NCBI GenBank assembly: GCA_964493995.1
Contig: CAZBQD010000003.1
Span: forward strand, 1-64,000
Length of the DNA: 64,000 bases
Direction: 5' to 3'
DNA from: GCA-002282575 sp964493995
Lineage (GTDB): Bacteria > Pseudomonadota > Gammaproteobacteria > Thiomicrospirales > Thiomicrospiraceae
Shown here in pieces: positions 42,667-50,498 of the stretch; the first letter of the stretch is position 1; each line of letters opens with the position of its first letter. A program made the position numbers and the translations under genes. The notes below the pieces were generated by a model. The model did no database searches and was not told the DNA's origin. It was given only the letters and a program-made list of their open reading frames with translations.

Positions 42667-43997
42667 TGTCGGTGGCAGCACCCTTAGCAGAGCGCCTTCG
42701 TGCGCGTCAGTTGTCTGAAGTCTTAGGGCAACAACATCTGTTGGGTGCAGGCAAGCCCTTAGCGCAAATGCTGGCTAAAGGGCGTTTACAGTCGATGATT
42801 CTTTGGGGGCCTCCGGGTACGGGAAAAACCAGTTTAGCGCGCTTGCTTGCTGAAGCTTCGGGGGCGCACTGGCGCGCTATTTCAGCTGTTCATGATGGTG
42901 TGAAAGAAATTAAGCGCATGATTGACGAGGCTAAGGCTGACCAGTTGCTGGGTCAACGCTCAGTGCTGTTTGTCGATGAAATTCACCGCTTTAATAAAGC
43001 TCAGCAAGATGCCTTGTTGCCCGTTGTCGAAAGTGGGTTACTGACCCTCATTGGTGCGACGACTGAAAATCCTTCCTTTGCTTTAAATAACGCACTCTTG
43101 TCTCGGGCGCGGGTGTATGTGCTCAAGTCACTGACGACAACGGAGTTGGTTCAGTTGCTAGAACGAGGGCTAGAACACTTGGCGCAAGAGCAGCAATGGG
43201 CGCGTCTGACGCTTGAAGCCAGTGCGCAACCTTGGGTGTTGGCTTATGCCGATGGTGACGGAAGAAAACTACTGAACTTGTTAGAACAACTAGCCGATTT
43301 TGCTGAAGCGGAGAACGAAGGCGCTGACTCAATGTTGATTTCCGCTGAGTCGGTGAAGATTGCTTTGTCGGGTGGACAAGTTAGGCGTTTTGATCGGGAA
43401 GGCGAAGCCTTTTACGATCAAATTTCTGCCTTACATAAAGCGGTTAGAGGTTCGTCGGTCGATGCTGCTCTGTACTGGTTTGCCCGTATGTTAGACGGGG
43501 GTTGTGATCCGCTGTATTTGGCGCGTCGTTTGGTGCGTATGGCCAGCGAGGAAATCGCTAATGCCGATCCGCGAGCGTTAACGGTTGCCTTAGATGCACT
43601 CAATGCTTATCAATTACTGGGTAGTCCTGAAGGCGAGTTGGCGTTAGCACAAGCGGTCACTTATTTGGCGACGGCGCCTAAGTCCAATGCCGTTTACATG
43701 GCATACAAATCGGCACGTAAAGCTGTGTCAACGATGCCCAGTCTTGATGTGCCGCTACACCTACGTAATGCGCCTACACGTTTAATGGCCAGCTTAGACT
43801 ATGGTAAGGGCTATCGCTATGCGCACGATGAACCTCATGCTTATGCGGCAGGTGAGTGTTATTTTCCCGATGTCTTAGCTGAGCCACCCCCTGTTTTTTA
43901 TCAGCCTGTTGATAGAGGTTATGAGCAGACGATTCGTCAACGCTTGGCTTTTTGGCAGAGTTTGGATCAGGAACAGCAAGGAGTCGAGTCATCATGA
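42666..43997 (+). CDS. rarA: Replication-associated recombination protein RarA (MgsA)
   Basis: AAA+ clamp-loader-like ATPase acting at stalled replication forks. The 443 residues begin with PLAERLRARQLSEVLGQQHLLG, Walker A GPPGTGKT at 48-55, Walker B VLFVDEIHRFNKAQQDALLP, sensor 1 LIGATTENPSFALN, and the C-terminal tetramerisation domain (FYDQISALHKAVRGSSVDAALYWFARMLDGGCDPLYLARRL). Start GTG 42666 shares a base with the lolA stop. crcB overlaps its end by 4 bases. Confidence 0.97.
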   Translation: MSVAAPLAERLRARQLSEVLGQQHLLGAGKPLAQMLAKGRLQSMILWGPPGTGKTSLARLLAEASGAHWRAISAVHDGVKEIKRMIDEAKADQLLGQRSVLFVDEIHRFNKAQQDALLPVVESGLLTLIGATTENPSFALNNALLSRARVYVLKSLTTTELVQLLERGLEHLAQEQQWARLTLEASAQPWVLAYADGDGRKLLNLLEQLADFAEAENEGADSMLISAESVKIALSGGQVRRFDREGEAFYDQISALHKAVRGSSVDAALYWFARMLDGGCDPLYLARRLVRMASEEIANADPRALTVALDALNAYQLLGSPEGELALAQAVTYLATAPKSNAVYMAYKSARKAVSTMPSLDVPLHLRNAPTRLMASLDYGKGYRYAHDEPHAYAAGECYFPDVLAEPPPVFYQPVDRGYEQTIRQRLAFWQSLDQEQQGVESS

Positions 43998-44401
43998 TGT
44001 CGTTCAGCGCCTTAGCAGCGGTAGCGATCGGGGGAGCAGCAGGTTCGGTGTTGCGCTACTGGTTGGCGCATCAAGTTAATCTCGTGATGGGAGTGGGCGG
44101 CTTTGCTTGGGGAACCTTTAGTGTTAATGCCATTGGTGGATTTGCCATCGGTTTTGCACTCATTGCCTTGCAAGAGTGGTTACATGCCGACCCGGTATGG
44201 CGTTTGTTACTGGTGATTGGTTTTTTAGGTGGTTTTACCACTTTTTCGAGCTTTTCTTGGGATACTTACACGTTGTGGATAAATGGTAAACAGGGGTTAG
44301 CAGGGTTGAATGTGTTGGCGAATGTCGCTTTTTCCTTAGTGGGAACGGCGCTGGGTGTTTGGTTGGCTAGAGTTTGGTTGGTCAATAGCGGAGCGGCTTA
44401 G
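43994..44401 (+). CDS. crcB: Fluoride channel CrcB (Fluc)
   Basis: Small dual-topology channel that lets fluoride leave the cell. With start ATG 43994 (ATGA overlap with the rarA stop; ATG 43997 is the next codon) it has 135 residues and four membrane helices. Family motifs are present: GGAAGSVLRYW, GTFSVNAIG (40-48) with the conserved Asn45, and GGFTTFSSFS (79-88) with the pore phenylalanines. No fluoride riboswitch is possible upstream because the gene overlaps rarA. Confidence 0.94.
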   Translation: MMSFSALAAVAIGGAAGSVLRYWLAHQVNLVMGVGGFAWGTFSVNAIGGFAIGFALIALQEWLHADPVWRLLLVIGFLGGFTTFSSFSWDTYTLWINGKQGLAGLNVLANVAFSLVGTALGVWLARVWLVNSGAA

Positions 44402-44481
44402 GCACGATTTTAAGCCTTATGTTGAACGACGGTGAAGGGCTAAATATCGGCTGTTCTCACAATCACGATCGCATTGCACGT

Positions 44482-44487
44482 TATAAT
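44482..44487 (+). promoter_or_regulatory. Candidate -10 box for dapF
   Basis: Perfect TATAAT 42 bases before the dapF start, in the 127-base gap after crcB. No convincing -35 box at the right distance. Confidence 0.4.
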
Positions 44488-44528
44488 AAGTACATTACAG
44501 TGAACCATTGGGATGCAAGCGGCGCGTT

Positions 44529-45362
44529 ATGGCCAATTTAACTTTCTTCAAAATGCATGGCTTAGGCAATGATTTCATGGTGTTTGACGCCATTCATCAA
44601 AATGTTCAACTGTCGTCAGAGCAGATTCGTCGCTGGGCGAATCGTCACACTGGTGTGGGCTTTGACCAATTGTTGTTGGTGGAAAGGGCGCAGCAGGCGG
44701 GCGTTGACTTTCGTTATCGTATTTTCAATGCCGACGGTTCAGAAGTGGCTCAGTGTGGCAATGGTGCGCGTTGTTTTGCTCGTTTTGTGCGTGAACAGGG
44801 TTTGTCGGATAAAGACGAGTTAATCGTTGAAACGGCTTCAGGCATCATTAAACTCTATCATGAAGCCAATGGTGTGCGCGTCAATATGGGCGCTCCGCGT
44901 TTTGAGTCGCAAGACATTCCCTTAACCCTGATTCGTGCGCCGCATTATTTGTTGACCTTGGGTGATGACGTGGTGACTTTTTATGCCGTTTCTATGGGTA
45001 ATCCGCATGCGGTGATTGAAGTCGATAACATCGATGAGGCTGATGTGGTTGGCATTGGCGCAGCCTTACAAGCTAGAGCGGATATTTTCCCTGAAAGCGT
45101 CAATGTCGGTTTTGTGCAGATTGTCAGTCGTGAGCAGGTGCGTTTGCGTGTTTACGAGCGGGGTTCAGGTGAAACTCAGGCGTGTGGTACGGGGGCATCG
45201 GCAGCGATGGCGGCATTGCGTTCGGCTGATTTGGTTGACGAGCAGGTCAGGGTCAGCTTGTTGGGCGGCGATTTGATGATTCGCTGGTCGGGCGATGAAA
45301 GTGAACCCCTGTGGATGACTGGACCGGCTGAAACCGTTTTCAAAGGCATGATTGACGCATGA
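44529..45362 (+). CDS. dapF: Diaminopimelate epimerase
   Basis: Converts LL- to meso-diaminopimelate for lysine and peptidoglycan. Start ATG 44529 gives the canonical MANLTFFKMHGLGNDFMVFD; a TTG seven codons earlier is unlikely. Of 277 residues, the two catalytic cysteines are Cys76 in QCGNGARCF and Cys219 in ETQACGTGAS. Also seen are GVGFDQLLLVE and VSMGNPHAVIEV. DUF484 overlaps its stop by 4 bases, as is usual. Confidence 0.97.
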   Translation: MANLTFFKMHGLGNDFMVFDAIHQNVQLSSEQIRRWANRHTGVGFDQLLLVERAQQAGVDFRYRIFNADGSEVAQCGNGARCFARFVREQGLSDKDELIVETASGIIKLYHEANGVRVNMGAPRFESQDIPLTLIRAPHYLLTLGDDVVTFYAVSMGNPHAVIEVDNIDEADVVGIGAALQARADIFPESVNVGFVQIVSREQVRLRVYERGSGETQACGTGASAAMAALRSADLVDEQVRVSLLGGDLMIRWSGDESEPLWMTGPAETVFKGMIDA

Positions 45363-45943
45363 GTGAATCCATATCAACTCAATTGAGTTCGGCGAAAGTC
45401 GTTTCATTTGTTGATAAACAGTTGCAGTTAACGCAACAGCGCCAAGCTCAGCTTGAAGCTTCCTTGTCGGAAATGATGGAAGCCATTGAAGATAATGCAC
45501 GCTTACAACTGAATTTACATGATTTGACCTTAGAAGTGATGCAAGCCCAAACCTTGGATCAGGCGATTGTGCTGATTCAACAGGGGTTAAAACAACGTTT
45601 TGACTTACGCGATGTCCAGCTTTGGGGGCAGCCTAATGCGAGTTTGGCTAAAGCGGTGCCGACGGAAAATATGGGCTATTTTCTAGCGCACATGCAAAGC
45701 AATGCATTGGCCTTTGGTGCTGTGTCGGCTTTTCCGACTGAGGTCTGGGGTGCAACGGGCGTGTTATCTGGCTGTGCGTTTCGCCTGAGCGCTTTTGGAC
45801 AAGCCTACGGTGTATTGGTGTTAGGACGCGGAGACAGTTTGTTTAATGAAGCGGCTGACACCTTGTTTTTGCAGCAGTTTGTGGACGTGATGGGGATTTG
45901 GCTGGCGCGTTTAGGTGCGCTGAAACCGTCTTTAATTGATTAA
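45359..45943 (+). CDS. DUF484 family protein
   Basis: Cytoplasmic 194-residue protein of unknown function, GAF-like in its second half, found next to dapF and xerC in many proteobacteria. It has an N-terminal helical part likely to form a coiled coil (about 18-70, KQLQLTQQRQAQLEASLSEMMEAIEDN) and a globular part with FDLRDVQLWGQPN and a C-terminal LFLQQFVDVMGIWLARL helix. It lacks the usual N-terminal VxxYLxxHPDFF motif found in many members. ATG overlaps the dapF stop. hslV, not xerC, follows after 15 bases. Confidence 0.82.
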   Translation: MSESISTQLSSAKVVSFVDKQLQLTQQRQAQLEASLSEMMEAIEDNARLQLNLHDLTLEVMQAQTLDQAIVLIQQGLKQRFDLRDVQLWGQPNASLAKAVPTENMGYFLAHMQSNALAFGAVSAFPTEVWGATGVLSGCAFRLSAFGQAYGVLVLGRGDSLFNEAADTLFLQQFVDVMGIWLARLGALKPSLID

Positions 45944-45958
45944 GAGGAAACCGTTTGA

Positions 45959-46513
45959 ATGAGTAGTATTGAAATGCATTCAACCACGATTTTGTGTGTA
46001 CGTAAAGGCAATATGCTGGCCATGGGTGGCGACGGTCAAGTGACCCTGGGTCATGTGGTGATGAAAGGTAATGCACGTAAAGTGCGACGCCTCAATCAAG
46101 GTAAGGTATTAGCCGGATTTGCCGGCGCAACGGCAGATGCATTTACCTTGTTTGAGCGTTTTGAAGCCAAATTACAAGCCCATTCGGGGCAGTTATTGCG
46201 TGCAGCGGTCGAAATGGCGAAGGATTGGCGTACCGATCGTGCCTTGCGTCGTCTGGAAGCCATGTTAATTGTCGCTGATTTAAGCGGTATGCTGGTGATT
46301 TCCGGGAATGGCGATGTTATTGAACCAGAAAAGTCCTTAGTGGCGATTGGTAGTGGTGGTAGTTATGCTACCTCAGCCGCAACCGCTTTGTGGGAAAATA
46401 CCGACTTAACGGCGGCTGAAATTGTTGAAAAAAGTTTGAAAATTGCCGGTGATATTTGCATTTATACCAATCATCACCTAACCTTAGAAACCATGGTAGA
46501 GGAGAATTCATAA
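45959..46513 (+). CDS. hslV: HslUV protease peptidase subunit HslV
   Basis: Threonine peptidase core of HslUV. The 184 residues carry the TTILCVRKGNMLAMGGDGQV start of the mature enzyme, LAGFAGATADAFTLFERFE, and the AIGSGGSYATSAATAL and DICIYTNH segments. The nucleophile should be Thr9, so an eight-residue leader (MSSIEMHS) must be removed; ATG 45974 (Met6) would shorten it to three. E. coli HslV has only the initiator Met before Thr1; propeptide-bearing forms are known elsewhere. AGAGGAAA precedes ATG 45959. It stands in the dapF cluster, far from hslU. Confidence 0.95.
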   Translation: MSSIEMHSTTILCVRKGNMLAMGGDGQVTLGHVVMKGNARKVRRLNQGKVLAGFAGATADAFTLFERFEAKLQAHSGQLLRAAVEMAKDWRTDRALRRLEAMLIVADLSGMLVISGNGDVIEPEKSLVAIGSGGSYATSAATALWENTDLTAAEIVEKSLKIAGDICIYTNHHLTLETMVEENS

Positions 46514-47098
46514 ATGCAAAACCCTTCTTTGTTCGAGCGCTTGTTTGAAGGCGCCCTATGGCGCAGTCGTTTAGTGGTTTATGCGGCGGTCATTTGTTCG
46601 ATGTTAGCCGCCTTCGCCTTATTTTACGTCACGGTGATTGATGTTTATTACACCTTGGCGCATTTAACCCATTATGCAGCACTCGATGATGCTGCGCGTG
46701 AAGAATTGCGTGCCAATACGGTAGCGCACATTGTTGGCTCGGTAGATGGATTCTTACTGGCGATTGTGTTGCTGATTTTTGCGTTTGGTATTTACGAGTT
46801 GTTTATTTCTGACATTGATTGTGCTCAAAATGAGCGTTCAAGTAAAGTCTTAATCATTGAATCGTTGGACGATTTAAAAAGTCGTTTGGCAAGTGTTATC
46901 TTGATGATTCTAGTGGTTATTTTCTTTGAACATGCCATCCACTTTCAACCGAATGGTATTATGGATTTAGTCTATTTTTCGATAGCCATTTCCTTGATTT
47001 CATTGGCATTGTATTTACTACACAAGAGTCATGAACATCCTGAACATGGCGATGCCAATCATGGTCATTCAGGGCATGATGCTAAGGACGCTCATTAA
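46514..47098 (+). CDS. yqhA: UPF0114 (YqhA) family membrane protein with His-rich tail
   Basis: Inner membrane protein of unknown function, 194 residues. It has three or four hydrophobic segments (about 20-45, 75-100, 120-140, 150-168), and the family pattern SRLVVYAAVICSMLAA and IVGSVDGFLLAIVLLIFAFGIYELFIS. Its last 25 residues hold eight histidines with Asp and Glu, a possible metal-binding tail. It starts directly after the hslV stop, and nudE overlaps its stop (TAATG). Confidence 0.88.
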   Translation: MQNPSLFERLFEGALWRSRLVVYAAVICSMLAAFALFYVTVIDVYYTLAHLTHYAALDDAAREELRANTVAHIVGSVDGFLLAIVLLIFAFGIYELFISDIDCAQNERSSKVLIIESLDDLKSRLASVILMILVVIFFEHAIHFQPNGIMDLVYFSIAISLISLALYLLHKSHEHPEHGDANHGHSGHDAKDAH

Positions 47099-47658
47099 TG
47101 AGCGCCCGTCCGCCCAAGGTCGTAGCACAACAACAAATGGCGCAATCGCGCCATTTTTGTATTGAGCAACAACAGCTGATATTCAGTAATGGCGCTGAAC
47201 GGACTTATGAGCGTCTGGTTACGCGCGGTCATGGTGCGGTATTGGTGGTGCCTTTGTTGGACGACGATCATTTTTTGCTCATTCGAGAATGGGGTACAGG
47301 TACGGGACGTTATGAGTTGGGTTTCCCCAAGGGTAAAATTGACGCAGGTGAAACGCCACTCGAAGCCGCTTTGCGTGAGTGTATGGAAGAGGTCGGCTAT
47401 GCCGCACAATCGCTTACGCCACTTCATGTTCCGCTTACCCTAGCACCGGCTTACATGACCCATGCTATTCATGTGGTGTTAGCCCAAGAATTGACACCGG
47501 CTTCAGCCGAAGGTGATGAGCCCGAACCCTTGGAAGTGATTGCTTGGCGTTGGGATAATTTGGATGCACTGATGATGCGAGAGGATTTTACCGAAGCACG
47601 TTCTATTGCCGCCCTGTGGTTAGCGAAACGCCATTTGGCGAGTCGGTCAGCAACATGA
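47098..47658 (+). CDS. nudE: ADP compounds hydrolase NudE
   Basis: Nudix enzyme hydrolysing NADH, ADP-ribose and adenosine polyphosphates to AMP. The full Nudix box occupies residues 79-100: Gly79, Glu85, Arg93-Glu94, Glu97-Glu98, Gly100. Preceding residues IREWGTGTGRYELGFPKG are typical of NudE. Length 186. It overlaps yqhA by one base at the start and cysQ by 4 bases at the end; the nudE-cysQ pair is common in gammaproteobacteria and both handle adenosine nucleotides. Confidence 0.94.
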   Translation: MSARPPKVVAQQQMAQSRHFCIEQQQLIFSNGAERTYERLVTRGHGAVLVVPLLDDDHFLLIREWGTGTGRYELGFPKGKIDAGETPLEAALRECMEEVGYAAQSLTPLHVPLTLAPAYMTHAIHVVLAQELTPASAEGDEPEPLEVIAWRWDNLDALMMREDFTEARSIAALWLAKRHLASRSAT

Positions 47659-48467
47659 CCTTGGATAGCATGGCATTGTTATCGGCAGTAGAGCAGATTG
47701 CGGTGCGCGCTGGTGAGGTCATCATGCCTTACTTTAGTGCTGCCGTTCACTTTGATGCCAAAGCCGACGGCTCTCCGGTAACACGTGCTGACAAAGCCGC
47801 AGATGCCTTGATTCAGCAAGCCTTAGCTGAATTAACGCCCGATATTCTGGTGTTAAGTGAAGAAATGGAGCAACAGCTGGCTGTCTCGGAGCGGTTGCAG
47901 CTTAGGCGTTTATGGCTGGTTGATCCCTTGGATGGAACGCGACAATTCATTCGCGGTAATGCCGGGTTTTCGGTCAATATTGCTTTGATTGTGGATCATC
48001 AACCGGTGTTGGGTGTGGTTTATTCTCCTGTGGAAGCGGTTGGTTATAGTGCTGTTTCGGGGCAGGGAGCTTGGCGTTGGCAATCTGGAGAGCGTCAACC
48101 GATTCAGGTGGCGCCCATTGCGCATCCCATGCGCGTGTTGACCGGTTTTTCTGCCACACGACGTGGCGAAAAAACACGCACCTTTTTAGCCCATTTGCCT
48201 GAATATCAATTAAGTGAGTTAGGTAGCTCGTTGAAAATGTGTCGCATCGCTGAAGGGTTAGCCGATGTGTATCCCCGATTTGGCTTAACCAGTGAGTGGG
48301 ACACAGCCGCCGCACAAGTGATTTTGTCGGAAGCAGGCGGATTAGTGTGTGGTTTAGATGGGCAAGCGCTCAGTTACAACGCGCGTGATACGCTGGAAAA
48401 TCCGCCGTTTATTGCTGTCGGTGATCCGACTTATGATTGGCCTTTATCGACCATTAGCTCATTATGA
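47655..48467 (+). CDS. cysQ: 3'(2'),5'-bisphosphate nucleotidase CysQ
   Basis: Removes the 3'-phosphate from PAP (and PAPS) produced in sulfate assimilation. Start ATG 47655 overlaps the nudE stop as ATGA and gives 270 residues; ATG 47670 is an alternative. Inositol-monophosphatase-fold motifs: GSPVTRADKAAD, SEE around 68-70, LVDPLDGTRQFIRG with the metal site DPLDGT (90-95), and EWDTAAAQVILSEAGG. A 50-residue membrane protein gene overlaps its stop. Confidence 0.96.
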   Translation: MTLDSMALLSAVEQIAVRAGEVIMPYFSAAVHFDAKADGSPVTRADKAADALIQQALAELTPDILVLSEEMEQQLAVSERLQLRRLWLVDPLDGTRQFIRGNAGFSVNIALIVDHQPVLGVVYSPVEAVGYSAVSGQGAWRWQSGERQPIQVAPIAHPMRVLTGFSATRRGEKTRTFLAHLPEYQLSELGSSLKMCRIAEGLADVYPRFGLTSEWDTAAAQVILSEAGGLVCGLDGQALSYNARDTLENPPFIAVGDPTYDWPLSTISSL

Positions 48468-48616
48468 TTGAAGCCTTAGCCATTGTCTTTTTAGGGCTAT
48501 TAGTGGCTTGGCTGGTGGTGCCTGCCTTAAAGATCCTTCGCTGGTTGCTCGCGTTGATTCTGGTGTTGGTGTTATTGAGTTTGGCAGTTCCTTGGTTAAT
48601 GCTTAATTTCATGTGA
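48464..48616 (+). CDS. Small membrane protein (50 residues), translationally coupled to cysQ
   Basis: A 50-residue product beginning MIEALAIVFLGLLVAW and ending LAVPWLMLNFM. It has two hydrophobic helices, about 4-21 and 28-47, parted by a basic turn (LKILRW), so a hairpin in the inner membrane is likely. ATG overlaps the cysQ stop in the ATGA arrangement used by several other gene pairs nearby, which supports translation. No family recognised. After it come 202 bases of repeat-bearing spacer up to the convergent recN. Confidence 0.65.
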   Translation: MIEALAIVFLGLLVAWLVVPALKILRWLLALILVLVLLSLAVPWLMLNFM

Positions 48617-48629
48617 TCTTTAATCACCG

Positions 48630-48653
48630 CTTCGACAAGCACAGCGCGAACGG
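48630..48653 (+). repeat. Palindromic repeat unit A (TTCGACAAGC type)
   Basis: CTTCGACAAGCACAGCGCGAACGG; TTCG and CGAA ends, one variant of the core seen at 2491-2520 in opposite orientation. Confidence 0.6.
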
Positions 48654-48678
48654 AGTTTGTAAAATTCAATACATTAAT

Positions 48679-48702
48679 GTTCATCCTGAGCTTGTCGAAT
48701 GG
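48679..48702 (-). repeat. Palindromic repeat unit B
   Basis: Contains CATCCTGAGCTTGTCGAATG, the reverse orientation of unit A, 25 bases further on. Confidence 0.65.
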
Positions 48703-48721
48703 GTACAGGTAAGCAACCAGT

Positions 48722-48745
48722 GGTTCGACGAGCTCACCACGAACG
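48722..48745 (+). repeat. Palindromic repeat unit C
   Basis: Contains GGTTCGACGAGCTCACCACG followed by AACG; same orientation as unit A. The three units fill the spacer between convergent genes in alternating orientation. Confidence 0.65.
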
Positions 48746-48818
48746 AGTGTTGCAACAATAAGTTATCAATCGTCCTTAGCCTGTTTAAAGATCAGCTCTC
48801 TGCTGTTAAAGATATCAA

Positions 48819-50498
48819 TTAAGCGGATTGTTTTTTCCGCGTTGTTCTCGCTAACATTTGCTCGGCATGAGCGAGGGTTTCCTGACTGGCTTCTTGCGTG
48901 CCGACCATACGAGATAATTCTTCGATACGTTGAGCTGAATCCACTGTTCGCACTTGTGTTATGGTCTGCTCACCATCGGTTTGTTTGGCAATATGCCAAT
49001 GCTGATCGCCCCAAGCCGCCACTTGCGCTTGGTGGGTAATGCACAGCACCTGCTTGTGTTGGGCAATTTTCGCCAGTTTCTGACCAATACTATCGGCAAT
49101 ACCGCCACCAACACCGACATCGACTTCATCAAAAATGAGCGTCGGTAAGGCAATTTGTTCGGCAACACAGACTTCAATCGCTAAACTAATGCGCGCCAAT
49201 TCACCACCTGAAGCCACTTTGCTCATCGGGTAGAGTGTTTGCCCCGGATTGGCAGAGAAGACAATTTCGCACTGATCGATCCCATGACTATGAGGTTGTG
49301 TGAGCGCATTAAAACGCCATTCTAAACGACTGTGTGTCATGCCCAACTGATGCAATTCTTGCATCACGAGTGCGGCCAGTTGCGGTGCCACCGATTGACG
49401 CTGTTCACTGAGTTGTTGTGCCAACTGTTGATAGCGAGTTAAGGCTTGCTCGCAGGCTTCTGCTAAGGAATCTCGATTGGCATCCTGAGCGGTGAGTTGG
49501 TCCAGTTCGTTCGTAATGTCGGCTTTTTTGCGCCACAATTCATCCGCCGTGACAAAATATTTTTTGCTCAGGCGGTGTAATTCAGACAGTTGGCTCTCAC
49601 ATTCAGCTAATCGGTGGTCATCGACTAGGGTGTGTCGCGCGCGGTGATGCAGTTGGTCTTGAATGTCACCTAGCTCCACCACACTGGCTTGGAATTGTTC
49701 AATTAAGGGTGTCAAACTGGCATCGTGTGCTTGAATGCTTTCGAGCAAGCGTAACCCTTGATTGAGTTGCCCTAAAATGCCCTGGCGGTCGTGCTCGAAT
49801 AGAGACAGGGTTTGTTGTAGGTGTTGTGTAATTTCAGCCGCATGAGCCAGTCGAGCATGTTCACTGGTTAGCGTTTCGTAGTCGCCTTCTTCAAGGTTCA
49901 TGTCTTTCAACTCATCGGCTTGGAAGCGTAACAGGGTTAAGCGTTCTTGACGTTGTTGTTCGCTAGTTAGCAGCTGTTGTTGCTGTTGATAGAGGCTGTG
50001 CCATGCTTGCCAAGCTTGTTTTACCTGTTTGCGTAAGTCATGGTTCTGACTCCAAGTATCAACCAGCGTCAGCTGACGCTGAGCCGTAAGCAAGGCGTGA
50101 TGCTCGTGCTGGCTGTGTAGCTCAATCAGCATTTCGGCTAGCTGACGCAGTTGTCCTAGTGTCACACTGGTGCCATTAATGTAGGCCTTGCTGCGTCCAT
50201 CGCTATTGATGACACGTCTGAGCAAGCAGATATCCTCATCGGCTAATTCTTGCTCTGCCAGCCACTGTTGGGCACTTGGTAATACCGATACATTAAATTC
50301 AGCACTGACTTCCGCTTTATCACTGCCTGGACGCACCCAAAAAGGTTGCGCTTTATCGCCTAAAACCGCTCCCAATGCATCGAGCAGTAAGGATTTACCA
50401 GCGCCCGTTTCCCCGGTTAAAACCGTTAATCCCGCTTCAACGTTTAGTTGTGCTTCATCAACTAAAACAAAATTACGAATGTGGAGTGTTAGTAACAT
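48819..50498 (-). CDS. recN: DNA repair protein RecN
   Basis: SMC-like ATPase that holds broken DNA ends and assists double-strand break repair. The 559 residues have an ABC head with Walker A GETGAGKS (29-36), a long coiled-coil middle (about 150-370), and the C-terminal head half with MSKVASGGELARISLAIEV signature and LIFDEVDVGVGGGIADSIGQKL. Its start directly abuts the nadK stop, so it is expressed at least in part from nadK; in E. coli it has its own SOS promoter, and I saw no LexA-box motif here. Confidence 0.97.
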   Translation of the reverse strand: MLLTLHIRNFVLVDEAQLNVEAGLTVLTGETGAGKSLLLDALGAVLGDKAQPFWVRPGSDKAEVSAEFNVSVLPSAQQWLAEQELADEDICLLRRVINSDGRSKAYINGTSVTLGQLRQLAEMLIELHSQHEHHALLTAQRQLTLVDTWSQNHDLRKQVKQAWQAWHSLYQQQQQLLTSEQQRQERLTLLRFQADELKDMNLEEGDYETLTSEHARLAHAAEITQHLQQTLSLFEHDRQGILGQLNQGLRLLESIQAHDASLTPLIEQFQASVVELGDIQDQLHHRARHTLVDDHRLAECESQLSELHRLSKKYFVTADELWRKKADITNELDQLTAQDANRDSLAEACEQALTRYQQLAQQLSEQRQSVAPQLAALVMQELHQLGMTHSRLEWRFNALTQPHSHGIDQCEIVFSANPGQTLYPMSKVASGGELARISLAIEVCVAEQIALPTLIFDEVDVGVGGGIADSIGQKLAKIAQHKQVLCITHQAQVAAWGDQHWHIAKQTDGEQTITQVRTVDSAQRIEELSRMVGTQEASQETLAHAEQMLARTTRKKQSA

